Shown here piece after piece: positions 7,873 to 17,312 of a stretch of 17,312 nucleotides of DNA. The stretch's first letter is position 1, and each line of letters begins with the position of its first letter. Both the position numbers and the translations under genes were made by a program. The notes under the pieces are model-generated. The model saw only the letters and a program-made list of their open reading frames with translations. It did no database searches and was not told the DNA's origin. Source of the stretch: Rhynchonema sp. JSB1_4. Its lineage: Eukaryota > Nematoda > Chromadorea > Monhysterida > Xyalidae. Location of the stretch: assembly GCA_030248065.1 (NCBI GenBank), contig JASAMV010001578.1, positions 1 through 17,312 on the forward strand. The letters are read 5' to 3'.

Positions 7873-10800
7873 TCACGTTAGCCACATTTTCATCACGAAA
7901 CATCCCGCCGATAACAACGACAGTTGCAGTAGTGACACACTCCCTTTAATCGACAAGGCAGACGCACTAATTTCCTCCGCATCCTTATAGTACACACCGC
8001 CGCCATTATCCGTGTCACTCGATTTCACGAAACGTTCGCCCTTTCTCAGTTTGAGGTCTTTCAACTCGACCAGCGCCGCATCGGACATTTTGTATCCCTG
8101 TTTCTGCAAGATGGCAAAGTCGACGAACGGATTCTGTCCTCTGTCGTTGCATTTCTCGCGATGATTGCACACGCACATGATGTAGTCCAAATCGGCGCGA
8201 CCCGTCCACGCTTTGGCGCGCGATTTGACGCGAAAACAACCGGTCTTGTTCAGACGGATGTCGTTGCGATATTTGAAGTGCAGCTGTTGAGAGACGCAGC
8301 CGCGAACCGTGAAGCTCACGTCTGAAAGAAGGAATATTGAGGATGGTTGTTGTGTTGGGGTATTCAGGTGTTTTATGAACGATGCGCTTTTCGTGTGGTG
8401 CTCTACTTATCGTTTGGGCATGATAACAAGGTCCAACCACGAGCTCATGAGACGATGCTTTTTAAAGCTTTCTTGGCCAGATTCAAAAATGCGCCGATTA
8501 CACGTGTTTTCGCAAACAAAAGAAAGAGATTGGGCCGACAGAGATGATGACAAGTTCCAGCTGGCTGACCTCAATTTGTTGCGTGCTTACGCGAACAGCA
8601 ACGTCGTTCAACACACAAATGTTTTGGGAGTCAAAAGGGAGTTTGCGCACCGAGGTGGCGAGCGTATTTTTAGAAATACATGCGTTTCTCTTTCTCAGTC
8701 CAACCGCGGACTCATGAGACGACTTATTTTGAGTTGACTTGTACGGATTCAATGATGTTCCGGTTCCACGTATTTCGGAAACGAAAGAAAGAGAAACGAA
8801 TGTATTTTTTAAAAACACACTCTCCACCTCGCATTTTGGGAAAAGCTAGTCCAGTTTCAAAATTGACTTGCATTTTTCTCAGGCTTAGGCTTGGGCCAAA
8901 CCTAGAGCCAACCCGTGCCTCCTATCGCGAAATCGAAAATTCGCGTTTTCTCTCTGTCAAGGCAACTGGACTAGGTTTTCCCAACATGCCTCCACCTCGG
9001 TGCATAAATTCTCTTTTGACTCCCAAAACATTTGTGTGTTGAACGATTTCGCTGTTCGCGTAAGCACGCATCAAATTGAGGTCAGCCAGCTGGAACTTTT
9101 CATCAACTCTCTCGGCCCAATCTCTTTCTTTTGTTTGCGAAAACCCGTGTAACCGGCGCCTTTTTTAATCTGGCCCAGCAAGCTTTAAAAAGAGCGTCTC
9201 ATGAGCTCGTGGTTGGACTATAAGTACGCATGATAACAGAGAATCATACCAATCCAGTCAGTCCAGTTCAGTCCCTGAGGCTCATGTCCAATGAACATTT
9301 TGATCTCTGGCTTTTCAGCCAAAAATTCTTCGTGCCATAAAACTTTAAAATTTCTTTCTAGCCTATCCTGTATTGTCTATGGTTGACACAAAGACCTCTG
9401 GTTCGACAACCGTTCCAGGCGGTGCAAGGCTGCCTGTCAGTCTTTCCATAAATTATGTAGTGAGTGTTCCATTACAAACTTTCAACAGCCACAACAGCCC
9501 GCACTTGTTGCTCTTTTATAAAACGTTGTGGCCGCTGTTTGAAAACTTTTTCGATCTTTTTTCGAAAACGAAAAAAGTTACTCAGGAGCTGTTGCGGGCA
9601 TTCGGCTATATGCATCACTGTTTTGAGATGAAACATCAGTTGCTTGGGCTAAGAAAACAGAAACAAAAACAGCAAATCAGAGAAACAGGCCAAGCAAATC
9701 CATCAAAAAAGTTTGTTCTGTAAACATCATTCATGACGAGTGTTCCCCACCCCCAACAGAACGCACCCCATGGCAAACCTTTCAGCGTTAGAATGCCCAA
9801 AAACATACCGAAAAGCGCTCATTTTAAATCGGAGTCCGACCGACACCGAAACAAAACAAACAGCTGTTGCGCTACAGACAGCATTATTTACGGACAAGAT
9901 AAATGTCCATTTTACGTGTTTCTATAGCGAGAAAAGGGAGCCACTTAGTCTGGACAACAATACAATGTTGTTCTTGCTAAACACTATGGGTAATTAACAA
10001 AAAGCGGACTACTTTGTTTTTCTGGACTCAAAGCCGCGCAAAACTGCATGTTTTAGTACAACGGACAAACATCGACCAGCGTTCACTGTCTCCATCTGCA
10101 TAAAATGCGTAAAAAGTTCGTGATGCGCAGCATTACAATAATATTTACGGTCCTGAACCAAAGTTGTGATTGTGAATACATGAGAGCATTATAAAAGCGT
10201 TGTGAGTGCGTGATGTAACTGGTTCTGCTGCAGGAAAGTGCTACACTTTGTTTTATCATTAAACTTGAAACATCATATATGGATTGCCGCTCCAGTTAAC
10301 ATGCATGTCTGTGTTTCTTCTACCTAGCTCCAGACCCTGATTTCACCATTCAAGATCAAGACTCAAGGTGTTTGGGGGAAGGTCTGCCCCATACATACTG
10401 TAGGTGCACCACTTGTATATCGACCATATGAGCTCAGCTCAGCACGTAATAAACGCAACTGGATGATGTTTCAAAAGGAACTGTGACGGACAAATTCACT
10501 AAAATGCACTAACACAACGATCGATGACAAACTTGGTGATCGGATCAGACAAACCCAAGGTATAGACCATGTGATCGGTCTATCGTGGGTGACCTGCCCA
10601 ATCCAATCCGATCATCAGTTTGATATCGGTCCACAGTGAAACATCAGTTAGCCAGCCACTTACTCTGCACATTCGGTGTCAGTGTCATACATTGTGGCGT
10701 GTCAGTGATGCAAAGTTCCATGTGCTTGGCGCGCGTGGTATCGATTGATTTGTGACAGTTTGTGTTCTTGACACCCAACGGCCAATAGAAGGTGTCTTCG

Positions 10801-11380
10801 CGTGCCAGCTGGGCGCGCAGTGTCGGCTCCATATAGCTGTCGTCGCTCACACAGTGGTAGCACGAAAACGCTGCAAAACGGTATAATTGTTTACTTATAC
10901 GCGAACGGTGTCAATTTTGAAAGGTTACCGCTCATATGGTTGAATTGCGAATTGGTCCATAATTGAAGCAAAGCTGGTTTTAGCCAGCCGTTGCCCCCAA
11001 TGATCCCATTTTGTCAATGAAGGACATCCCAAAGCATTTTGCCCAGTTATTCGCACAAGGTATGTACACCATGTTCCATGAAATGTTTGAGCGACTTTTG
11101 TTGGGTACTGTTTGGTACACTGCTCGCTCGCTGACGATGACCAAGGTGCGCCGTGCACCGCCGGTACGATGGAGGCAGGGGTCGAAACGGTTGAAACGGA
11201 TAACCGGGAAAGCACACGTTGCTCCATATTTCTTCTGGCACTGACGGAGACGGGCCAATGTGATGTTAATTATGGCCGAAAAATCAAAAACGACCCATTT
11301 CACCCACCTTGTGCTCCGATCAAGCACAACATTATGACTCCAATCACCGCCCAGTGGGTGCACCTGGACTGTCTCAGCAT
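7873..11380 (-). CDS. Secreted, probably GPI-anchored Ly6/uPAR (three-finger) domain protein
   Basis: Three exons: 11380-11308, 10870-10664 and 8321-7873 (stop 7875-7873), 242 residues. Junctions: exon 1 ends CACAAG|GTGGGT, exon 2 lies between TTTTGCAG| and GCAGA|GTAAGT, exon 3 follows TTCTTTCAG|. Both introns split a codon after its first base and all phases agree. Residues 1-25 form a signal peptide with hydrophobic core VIGVIMLCLIGA; the mature chain starts near FSCYHC. Ten cysteines (28, 31, 63, 78, 85, 102, 122, 143, 145, 151) end in CVCNHREKCN, the CxC...CN close of the Ly6/CD59 fold, which holds five disulfides. Residues 221-242 are a hydrophobic tail with no long cytosolic part, typical of a GPI-attachment signal; the anchor site may be near S212-S214. 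Sequons lie at N94 (created across the exon 2/3 junction) and N118. Such proteins act at the cell surface as receptor modulators or adhesion factors; the specific role is unknown. The domain has unusually long loops. A secreted toxin is unlikely given the tail. Intron 1 is 437 bp; intron 2 is 2342 bp and carries repeats. Confidence 0.88.
8429..9227. mobile_element. Foldback element with nested repeats, in intron 2 of the Ly6-like gene
   Basis: The left arm (about 8430-8663, beginning GTCCAACCACGAGCTCATGA) reappears as its reverse complement at about 8993-9218 with roughly nine in ten bases the same by eye. The 11-mer GCATGATAACA directly flanks both ends (8418-8428 and 9228-9238). A 9-11-bp duplication with long terminal inverted repeats fits Mutator-like or foldback elements. 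The interior holds a diverged extra copy of the arm end in direct orientation (8698-8793) and a second inverted pair (8838-8860 with 8962-8984). The two outermost ends differ by several bases, so the exact boundary is uncertain. No transposase frame is present. Confidence 0.75.
9239..10500. other. Remainder of intron 2, no supported gene
   Basis: Two modest + strand open frames occur (9373-9723 and 9740-9997), rich in Lys, Gln, Thr and Asn codons and lacking recognisable motifs or splice support. A short TTTTCGA...TCGAAAA palindrome lies near 9545-9575. I see no further mobile element with identifiable ends. Confidence 0.5.
10519..10631. repeat. Long imperfect hairpin near the intron 2 donor
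   Basis: The left arm (10519-10567, containing ACAAACTTGGTGATCGGAT) pairs imperfectly with the right arm (10577-10631, containing ATCCGATCATCAGTTTGAT). The tip has a perfect 7-bp stem, ATAGACC/GGTCTAT, around a short loop. The total is about 113 nt with bulges. In the Ly6-like pre-mRNA (- strand) it begins about 32 nt after the donor at 10663. Size and shape resemble a miRNA precursor or a very small MITE; the sequence alone does not decide. Confidence 0.55.
10980..11300. other. Open, codon-like stretch in intron 1; strand and nature undecided
   Basis: Within intron 1 of the Ly6-like gene, frames stay open on both strands over about 230-320 bases: on - to a stop at 10980, and on + from just after a stop near 10980 to TGA at about 11244. 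The - strand frame contains QCQKKYGATCAFPVIRFNRF with several cysteines. The + strand frame contains KHFAQLFAQGMYTMFHEMFE. An acceptor-like CTCCGTCAG on the - strand (ending about 11247) precedes the first of these, but its phase does not fit exon 1 for that frame. It could be an alternative exon, a relic of another gene, or GC-rich intron sequence. Confidence 0.35.
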
Positions 11381-13690
11381 TGTGGCCGACAGTTTTATTG
11401 TCGTTTAAAAAACTGACGGTGAATTTTTGTAATTGTTGTAGAATTTTAGTAAAATAATCACACGTTGAAAGTTATTTAGGTATGACAAATTTCGAAAGAT
11501 GGGGCGCCAAATTTAGCTTATGATGAGGTGACAGTAGCCTCAGAGGCTGGTGTTGTTGTGAAGAGTAGTCATTCGACAGCTGTTAATAAAGTCACCGCGT
11601 CCACTGAGTGGAAACGAACGTCCACATTTTCGAAAAAATGAGTGACAGAGACAGTTTCTTTGTAACGATTCGGTTTTCTCTTGTCACCGATCCGATTACC
11701 GCCCTATTCTTGTCACTTGAGTTACCGCCACCGGCTGTTTTTTGTTTTTGTCTGCAAAGGATGTTTTTTTTAGATTTTGGCAGTGAAAGTTTCCAAGTGT
11801 TTAACTTTTACACTCCGTCACAGATGTTTGCAACTTGATATGGTTGCGACAGGCGCAGTTCCAAATTTAGCTTGACAGGAAAACAGCTGACATTTGCTCA
11901 TGCTGCCAAAAATAGAAAGTTCAGACGCAAAGAATTCTGACAGACAAAGTTCAGGTGCACAGCGTCACAGAGTCAACAGAAAAACAAAAAAAACAACTGT
12001 GGGACGAAACAAGACAATAAAAACCAAGTGTATGATTGAAAACACCGTCCAGTTAACTGATTGTTTTTCATGTTGTTACAAAACGAACCAAAACGCAGAT
12101 TAAAGGGTTTCCAACAGGGCCACACAAGTTGAGCAACAAAAACTGGTGTTCGTTTCTCTTTTTGCCAGCCGCGTTGAGAGCAGGGGGATGGGGCTGCGAA
12201 GCGAAAACAATGTGTGGGGCACGTTCAGATGATTACATACTGTAGTTTACACTTTGAAACCCAGATTTTTTACCATTAATATCCAAAACTTTTCTTTCAA
12301 AAGGTTGACCCCCAGAATCAAGGTAAACCGAATTCCGAAGTGGTCTCAAAGTGAAAACGTGCGTCTCCAACATTTGAGAGACTAAACGGCTCACATTAGA
12401 AATGTGTCGGTAAAGTCGTATTTTCACTTCGAAACTTTTTGCCAGGCGCGTGAGGGAGGAAAAAAAGGCAAAAACAGAGTGTGTGTATAACGACAAAACA
12501 CAACGATACTGTGTGGCCAATAATGTAATGTAAAACTGAAAGTTGGGTTACACCACTCCATCGGGCCGGCCTGAGAACGCAACATAGTGGTATCCCCAAG
12601 TTTAGTCCTCAGGATCTAGCGTCAACCTCAGCCCTGACTCAAAGCTTCTTTTGCGCCAAGTTTTTGAAAGATTGAACCGCGTTAAACCAAAGGGCTTTTA
12701 GCATAGGACACCAACAATATAATGTGATAAGTTTTGAACAATGTGTTGATGCTGAGGTTTTATGGTCCCAAAGCATTGCATGCAGTACTAATAGGAACCA
12801 ATAAAGTTCTTGATTGATGGTCATAATAAATGCAACATGGTATCAAAGGGTTGCTTTTAGTACCTAAAATGCAGTAGACTGACTTTTAACCACGCTTGCG
12901 GTCAGGTTTTTAATTCCCCGTTGTGCGAGGCTCATGCGTATAGTATTCATGAAATATTGAAACAATCTATCATAACACTAGTGATTTGTATGGTCATCAC
13001 ATCACTTCACTTCGCGGGTACCACACCGGCATGAAGTCCGATATCTCGGTGATTTGGGAATTGTTTTTGAAAAGTTCGTCAAGCTTGGCGTAAAATATAT
13101 ATGTACAGCAAGACCCCAACAAGTTCGTAATAAATGTTTATCAATGATGTAGGTCACGGGGAATGAGAGGGCGCGGTGTGCTCATGGGGATAATTTTGCG
13201 TGGAAACAAGTTTTAACGGCACACAAGCAAGCTTGTTTTCAGTCGTTGTCACGAGGAATGATATGCTTTGTCAGAAAAAATATACAGCTCGCGTTGACGC
13301 TTACTTCAAAGTGGACATCCGTTTGAAATGATGCACTACATAGGCGCCTATCCAATGTTGAACCACACGAAGTTGCGTCAGTGAGCGTGCGTAAAAGCAG
13401 GCATCAGGTCCTCAGAAGTGAAAATGGCGACCAAATCAAATTTGTCCCTAATTGAGAGTGAGCAGAAATGTTAGATCAATCAGAAAAAAGCACACTTTTG
13501 TCTGTTACGCACTATATATTATGTGATGGCTTGGCTGAGTACATCATCCCGTCCATTATACGCACCAACATGTAAGCAACACTTGCGTATTTGTAGTCAC
13601 TAAAATGCACAAGATACATGCAGTACGTATACTGTACCTAGGGATACAAGTTGTACAAGCATCTGATGGCCATACTTTAAGCCAATAAGG
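11381..13690. other. Intergenic stretch, no supported gene
   Basis: This is upstream of the Ly6-like gene. I could not pick out a convincing TATA or other core promoter. A near-perfect palindrome AGCCTC-A-GAGGCT lies near 11535. The phrase TTTTTGCCAG followed by a CGCG-containing stretch occurs twice in direct orientation (about 12158-12190 and 12435-12460). A 95-codon - strand frame (12520-12233) has no recognisable domain. From 12560 to 13690 I see nothing beyond AT-rich unique sequence. Confidence 0.5.
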
Positions 13691-13698
13691 CCTACAGC

Positions 13699-14210
13699 CA
13701 GGGTTGGGCAAAAAACGTTTTTTTTCAAAAAATGGTTTTTTATAAAAAAAACGTTTTTTTTAAAAAACGTTTTTTTAAAACGCCCAGATGACCAAAATAT
13801 GAACCCAAAAAAATGGAAAACGCTCATGTTGGGAAGAAAACGTGGTTAAATGAAGTAATTCTATGTGTTCTGAGGCAAAATAAACGGGTTTCAACCCTTT
13901 TCTGGCGAGTTGGTAAGATCCCATATCAGACCCGCATCGTGGGACCAACTTTGGCCGGGGTCATCACTGAAAGTCAAACTCCGTATATCGACGTATCTCG
14001 ACAAAGTAAAAATTGGTCGAAAATTTTTTGAAAAAAATGGGATAAAAAATTGATTTTCCTTGATAATCAGGGTACTTTCCCTGAAAAATCAGGGAAAATC
14101 AAGGAAATTCAGGATTTAAAAAAAAACGAAAAACGACCCAGGCGTTTTTTTTAAAAAAAACGTCGTTTTTTTTAAGAAAAAACGCCGTCGTTTTTTTTTG
14201 CCCAACCCTG
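13699..14210. mobile_element. hAT-type MITE, second copy type, 7/8 target duplication
   Basis: The element starts CAGGGTTGGGCAAAAAA and ends with the inverse TTTTTTGCCCAACCCTG. Flanks are CCTACAGC (13691-13698) and CTTACAGC (14211-14218), an 8-bp target duplication with one mismatch, as for hAT insertions. Subterminal zones are blocks of A and T interrupted by CG (13710-13780 and 14117-14200). The core carries nested hairpins (TTTCCCTGA/TCAGGGAAA at 14076-14098, inside a TTTCCTTGAT/ATCAAGGAAA pair). It is 512 bp with no coding capacity. Confidence 0.85.
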
Positions 14211-14395
14211 CTTACAGCACGCAACCAGGCACCTGAAAGGGGATGAAATGTATTAGACTATTACTTTCGTAAGCAAGAGCAGATGGTAATTTTTGGCCAT
14301 AAAATGAACTTGAAAATTGGGAACCTCAACGAAATCTGATGAATCAGGCACAATTTGATATACATACTCCCACAGCTAGCATCGGGTTGTGGTTA

Positions 14396-14491
14396 AGGCC
14401 CGGAGGTAGACTTAGACTCAGGGTCAGGCCTACGCATTTAGGCTTAAACTTAGGCTCAGGGTTATATCCAGGCCCAGGCTTAGGCTTGGGC
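14396..14491. repeat. Degenerate TTAGGC-like hexamer tract
   Basis: About 95 bases are built from variants of TTAGGC and CAGGCT, with three exact TTAGGC hexamers. The 17-mer CAGGCTTAGGCTTGGGC (14475-14491) also occurs exactly at 8880-8896, inside the intronic foldback. TTAGGC is the telomere repeat of many nematodes, so this could be an old interstitial telomere-like tract, but it is too degenerate to be certain. An open frame across it is repeat-derived. Confidence 0.5.
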
Positions 14492-17050
14492 ACACTTAAA
14501 ACCAACCGCACGTACAAGTCCGACTCCGAGCATAACCGCCGCGAACGGTTGTACCCACAATTTGTGAAGAGTACACATCGTGATGAAACTCCGGGTCCGT
14601 ATATGTACATATCTCAAAAATGTTTGGAGCACTTTTTAACAAGCTTGTGATTTCTTTAGGTTGGTTGACCTAGCAAGAGCACAGTGAACGAAAAGCGCGG
14701 TCCGAAAATCAGCAATTACCCTCCCATTTCACCGTTCATTAGGAGCCAGTCGCAAAAGTGAATGTTCAGCGCTGTGCCCCATTTACGAAACAAGTATGCA
14801 AAGTACTGTACCAGTTCCTATAATGTAAACAGAGCTTAACTTAAATCTACGTGGATGCTATTCCCATTTCCGGAAGCCAGAGGAGTTGTTTCATAAAAAT
14901 GCAACCTAATTTAACGACAATGACACGCCTAAAATCGGCGACGCGGTTGGCTTGATGAGGCCATAAACACACTTTTGGGAGCCGGCCAGAGGCGCGCCGC
15001 CGCACCTAAAAATACGAGCTTTGCTTGGCGCCCATTTTAGTATGTATTTCGAAACAGCAGAAAAGAATATTTCACGCGCCCAAAATGTGAGCCGTAGTAC
15101 CGCGGATGCCTGAGTTGGGCTGCAGCCTCAGCTTACTTCAAAATCGCCTGACCCTTGTATTTGAGGGAAGAAATCGAAAATATTTACTGGGTTTTAATTT
15201 TAAAACGCGTCAAAAGGCCATAAATTTTAAAACGCGCAGCTGGGTGTGTGATTCTATCAAAAGGGGAAAAGAGGACACCCAGAAAGTCACAAGCGTATAT
15301 TTTCGACAGCTCTAACTAAATGTTTGCTGTTGTATACGTTGTTTATGGGCAATGGGATGCGTTTATAGGGTTACTTTATTTCAAAATGTGTCGGGGCGCT
15401 GCTAAGAGAATATGTTACTCTTTTGCTTTTCATTTTGGTCAAGGTTGCAGCGTATGTATGTACAGTATATACGAAGGAGCGAATTGTGGGAGGGAACTAA
15501 CCGGCATAACGCACTTACTACATATGTGCCAGATCGGCTTGGGGAGTAAATAAGCCCGAAAGCTCAGCATTGTCATAAGTTTATGGAGGCAGAGTTAGGG
15601 CGTTTTGTGTTATGATTAATGCGTACCCAGCACACAAGGCTGAAACAGAGCGTGAGGTGGTGTGCCAAAACTCTGTCTTCAAAGCCAATACTCACACTTT
15701 TTTCATCTTAACTTGGCCCTGAGTTTCTGGGTGAAAAAAGAGTGACAATTGAGGCATGGCCGATTTCAAATAAACCGGGACAGATTGAGCCCAGGAGGTC
15801 CGGTGGAGGGCATAAAATCATACACTGATGTCATCGTCATTAAATTTTGAACAAAAAATGTTTTTTGAATGGTTTATATTTCAAAACCACCTCTAGTGAG
15901 GCTCACTTAACTGTGGGACACAAAAGACTGCAAAATGCACCAGAGCGACGCAACAGTTTCGAGAAGAAATGAAAAACATGGTCGCACATTGTGAGGGTTC
16001 AGTGCACAATGTTTTTCTGAGCATTTGCAGTGTCGGAAATTAGAAAGATAGAGTCAAAACGTATGAGATGAGACCAGGACTGGAACAACTCTACCGTAAA
16101 AAAGAAGCACGACAGAGTAAAATGGAGTGCGCTCGGTGTAATTTTGCAAGTTGGGTACCACGGCTCGTTTCTGAGTTCACAGGGCTGACGCCAAAGCTTG
16201 TAACCCTGGTATGATAGCCATACATACATTGTGGTAGCAACAAACAGAAAAAGCGAACCTTATTGCATTACCAGGCAGTTGCATGCAGATAAAGGCACAT
16301 GCTCTGCGGTGACTTTGTTCCAGGAACCAAAAGGGAATACAACGATAAGGCACAAGTATAGCATAAAACGGGCACGCATGCAGTCTAAATGAGCCATTTT
16401 ACTACGATGTTCACTTGGTCCAGACAGAAAGAAATTGAAAACAGCTGGCTGTTGGTTTCATTCAATTTCCGGTGATGCTGCTGCGTTATTGACTTGTAGT
16501 CTTGGCACAAGTATATTGCAAAAAATAGTGAATTTGAGAAAATCATCTGATGACGATTTATCAGCTCGGTCTCATGGACAAGCAACGAGGTGTCTGCCCA
16601 GTTGCCGGTGGTTCTGAACCTGCACCTACGGAATATCTGTGTGATCATCAGAAGAACACCAGTGCTAAAAATGTACTACTTAACCCCATGTGGAACGCAC
16701 ACCGAACTTTATACCTATAGCTATAGTAATGCATTCACATACTTGCGTGCTGAGAGAGGACAATGACAATTTTACTGCGCAAAATAGTGAGAGTTTACGC
16801 AAGATTTCAAAATAAATCTTTGTGTTCCGCACTTATGCAAAAATAAACACAGCCGAACTACTCTTGAATATGAAAACTTCTTCCGCCGAAAAAGTTTGGC
16901 CACTATTGCGCAAACAACGAAGCGGATAATCAACTTGAACTCGTGAAAAAATTGTGTTGCAACTTGCGGGGATCTGCTGTTCAGCACCACTACTGGCATG
17001 GGGATATTAATGATCTCAGAGATGGCCATATCGCAAACAATCGTATTTAG
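14492..17050. other. Long intergenic stretch, no supported gene
   Basis: Several 60-90-codon frames occur on both strands without motifs. The pair at 16385-16648 (-) and 16435-16617 (+) overlap each other and neither has convincing splice signals. The 14-mer AATTTTAAAACGCG is repeated directly at 15196-15209 and 15223-15236. A short hairpin-like pair of ACTTTTTTCA and GTGAAAAAAGAGT lies near 15695-15745. No transposon ends could be found. Confidence 0.5.
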
Positions 17051-17059
17051 GGCGAACTT

Positions 17060-17219
17060 GAGGTTAGATCCGGAATCCGGAACCGGAAATCATTTGCATG
17101 CAAAAATACAAAACGTTTCTGGTTTCCGGAAATATTTCCGAAAAACGCAGAAATTTACGTGCAAAATTAAATGTGTTTTCCGGAAATATTTCCGGATTTC
17201 GATTTCCGGATTCAACCTT
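17060..17219. repeat. Palindrome-rich inverted repeat, possible small MITE
   Basis: The left side AGGTTAGATCCGGAATCCGG (from about 17061) is mirrored by the right side TTTCCGGATTCAACCTTA (to about 17220). Between them are a 14-bp palindrome CGGAAATATTTCCG (17127-17140), an 18-bp palindrome TCCGGAAATATTTCCGGA (17179-17196) and TTTGCATGCAAA near 17093-17104. The ends are imperfect and no target duplication is clear. Confidence 0.6.
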
Positions 17220-17312
17220 AGCCCGCTCTTACATCGAACGATCGAACCTTAATTCTCCAGGACCGCATCGTTCTCCAAGTATTGCACGCAAGCGTATAGA
17301 TCTTCACGTTCC

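Noticed and set aside
9373..9997. Two + strand frames in intron 2
   Set aside because: Low-complexity composition, no motif, located in the intron of an opposing gene; no transposase signature.
7873..11380. Three-finger toxin
   Set aside because: The protein has a GPI-like hydrophobic tail and long loops, as in cell-surface Ly6 proteins, and nothing points to venom secretion.
14339..14650. 103-codon + strand frame with Leu/Gly/Arg/Pro repeats
   Set aside because: The repeats come from the TTAGGC-like hexamer tract and the opposite strand is open as well.
16385..16648. Overlapping open frames on both strands
   Set aside because: Neither strand shows splice signals or domain character strong enough to call a gene.
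1..17312. CRISPR array, bacterial defence system, prophage or rRNA genes
   Set aside because: No regularly spaced direct repeats, no operon-like coding and no rRNA-like blocks; intron structure indicates a eukaryote.

Overview
The window looks like animal nuclear DNA. It has no compact operons, Shine-Dalgarno sites or long uninterrupted genes. Coding sequence is split by GT...AG introns whose acceptors often read TTTCAG, and roughly a quarter of the window is recognisable non-autonomous DNA-transposon or foldback sequence. Degenerate TTAGGC-like tracts and the TTTCAG acceptors would fit a nematode, but that is a weak inference and I cannot name the species.

Two protein genes can be supported, and they converge on each other. 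On the + strand (5551-7200) lies a membrane-protein gene of about six exons: a cytosolic basic N-terminus, two to four membrane segments, and a proline-rich C-terminal tail ending in a PPNY (PPxY, WW-domain-binding) motif. A polyadenylation signal overlaps its stop codon. On the - strand (11380 down to 7873) lies a three-exon gene for a secreted, probably GPI-anchored Ly6/uPAR (three-finger) domain protein with ten cysteines. All splice phases agree. The 2.34-kb second intron carries a foldback element and a pre-miRNA-like hairpin. A G-quadruplex-forming tract sits between the two gene ends. Neither gene is well represented by ATG-started open frames, because the key exons lack start codons.

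The rest is mobile or repeat DNA. A hAT-type MITE at 253-975 has a perfect 8-bp target duplication. A second one at 13699-14210 shares the CAGGGTTG terminus and has a 7/8 duplication. An almost fully palindromic 1.08-kb foldback at 3065-4147 is flanked by TTAA. Directly abutting it is a 1.13-kb element at 4152-5285 with perfect 43-bp terminal inverted repeats, a TAA duplication and an internal tRNA-like unit with Pol III boxes and a T6 terminator. A further foldback at 8429-9227 has an 11-bp flanking repeat, and smaller inverted repeats lie at 1869-2023, 10519-10631 and 17060-17219. I found no transposase, CRISPR array, rRNA or bacterial-type system. The long intergenic stretches (1.0-1.9, 2.0-3.06, 11.4-13.7 and 14.5-17.0 kb) hold no gene I can support.
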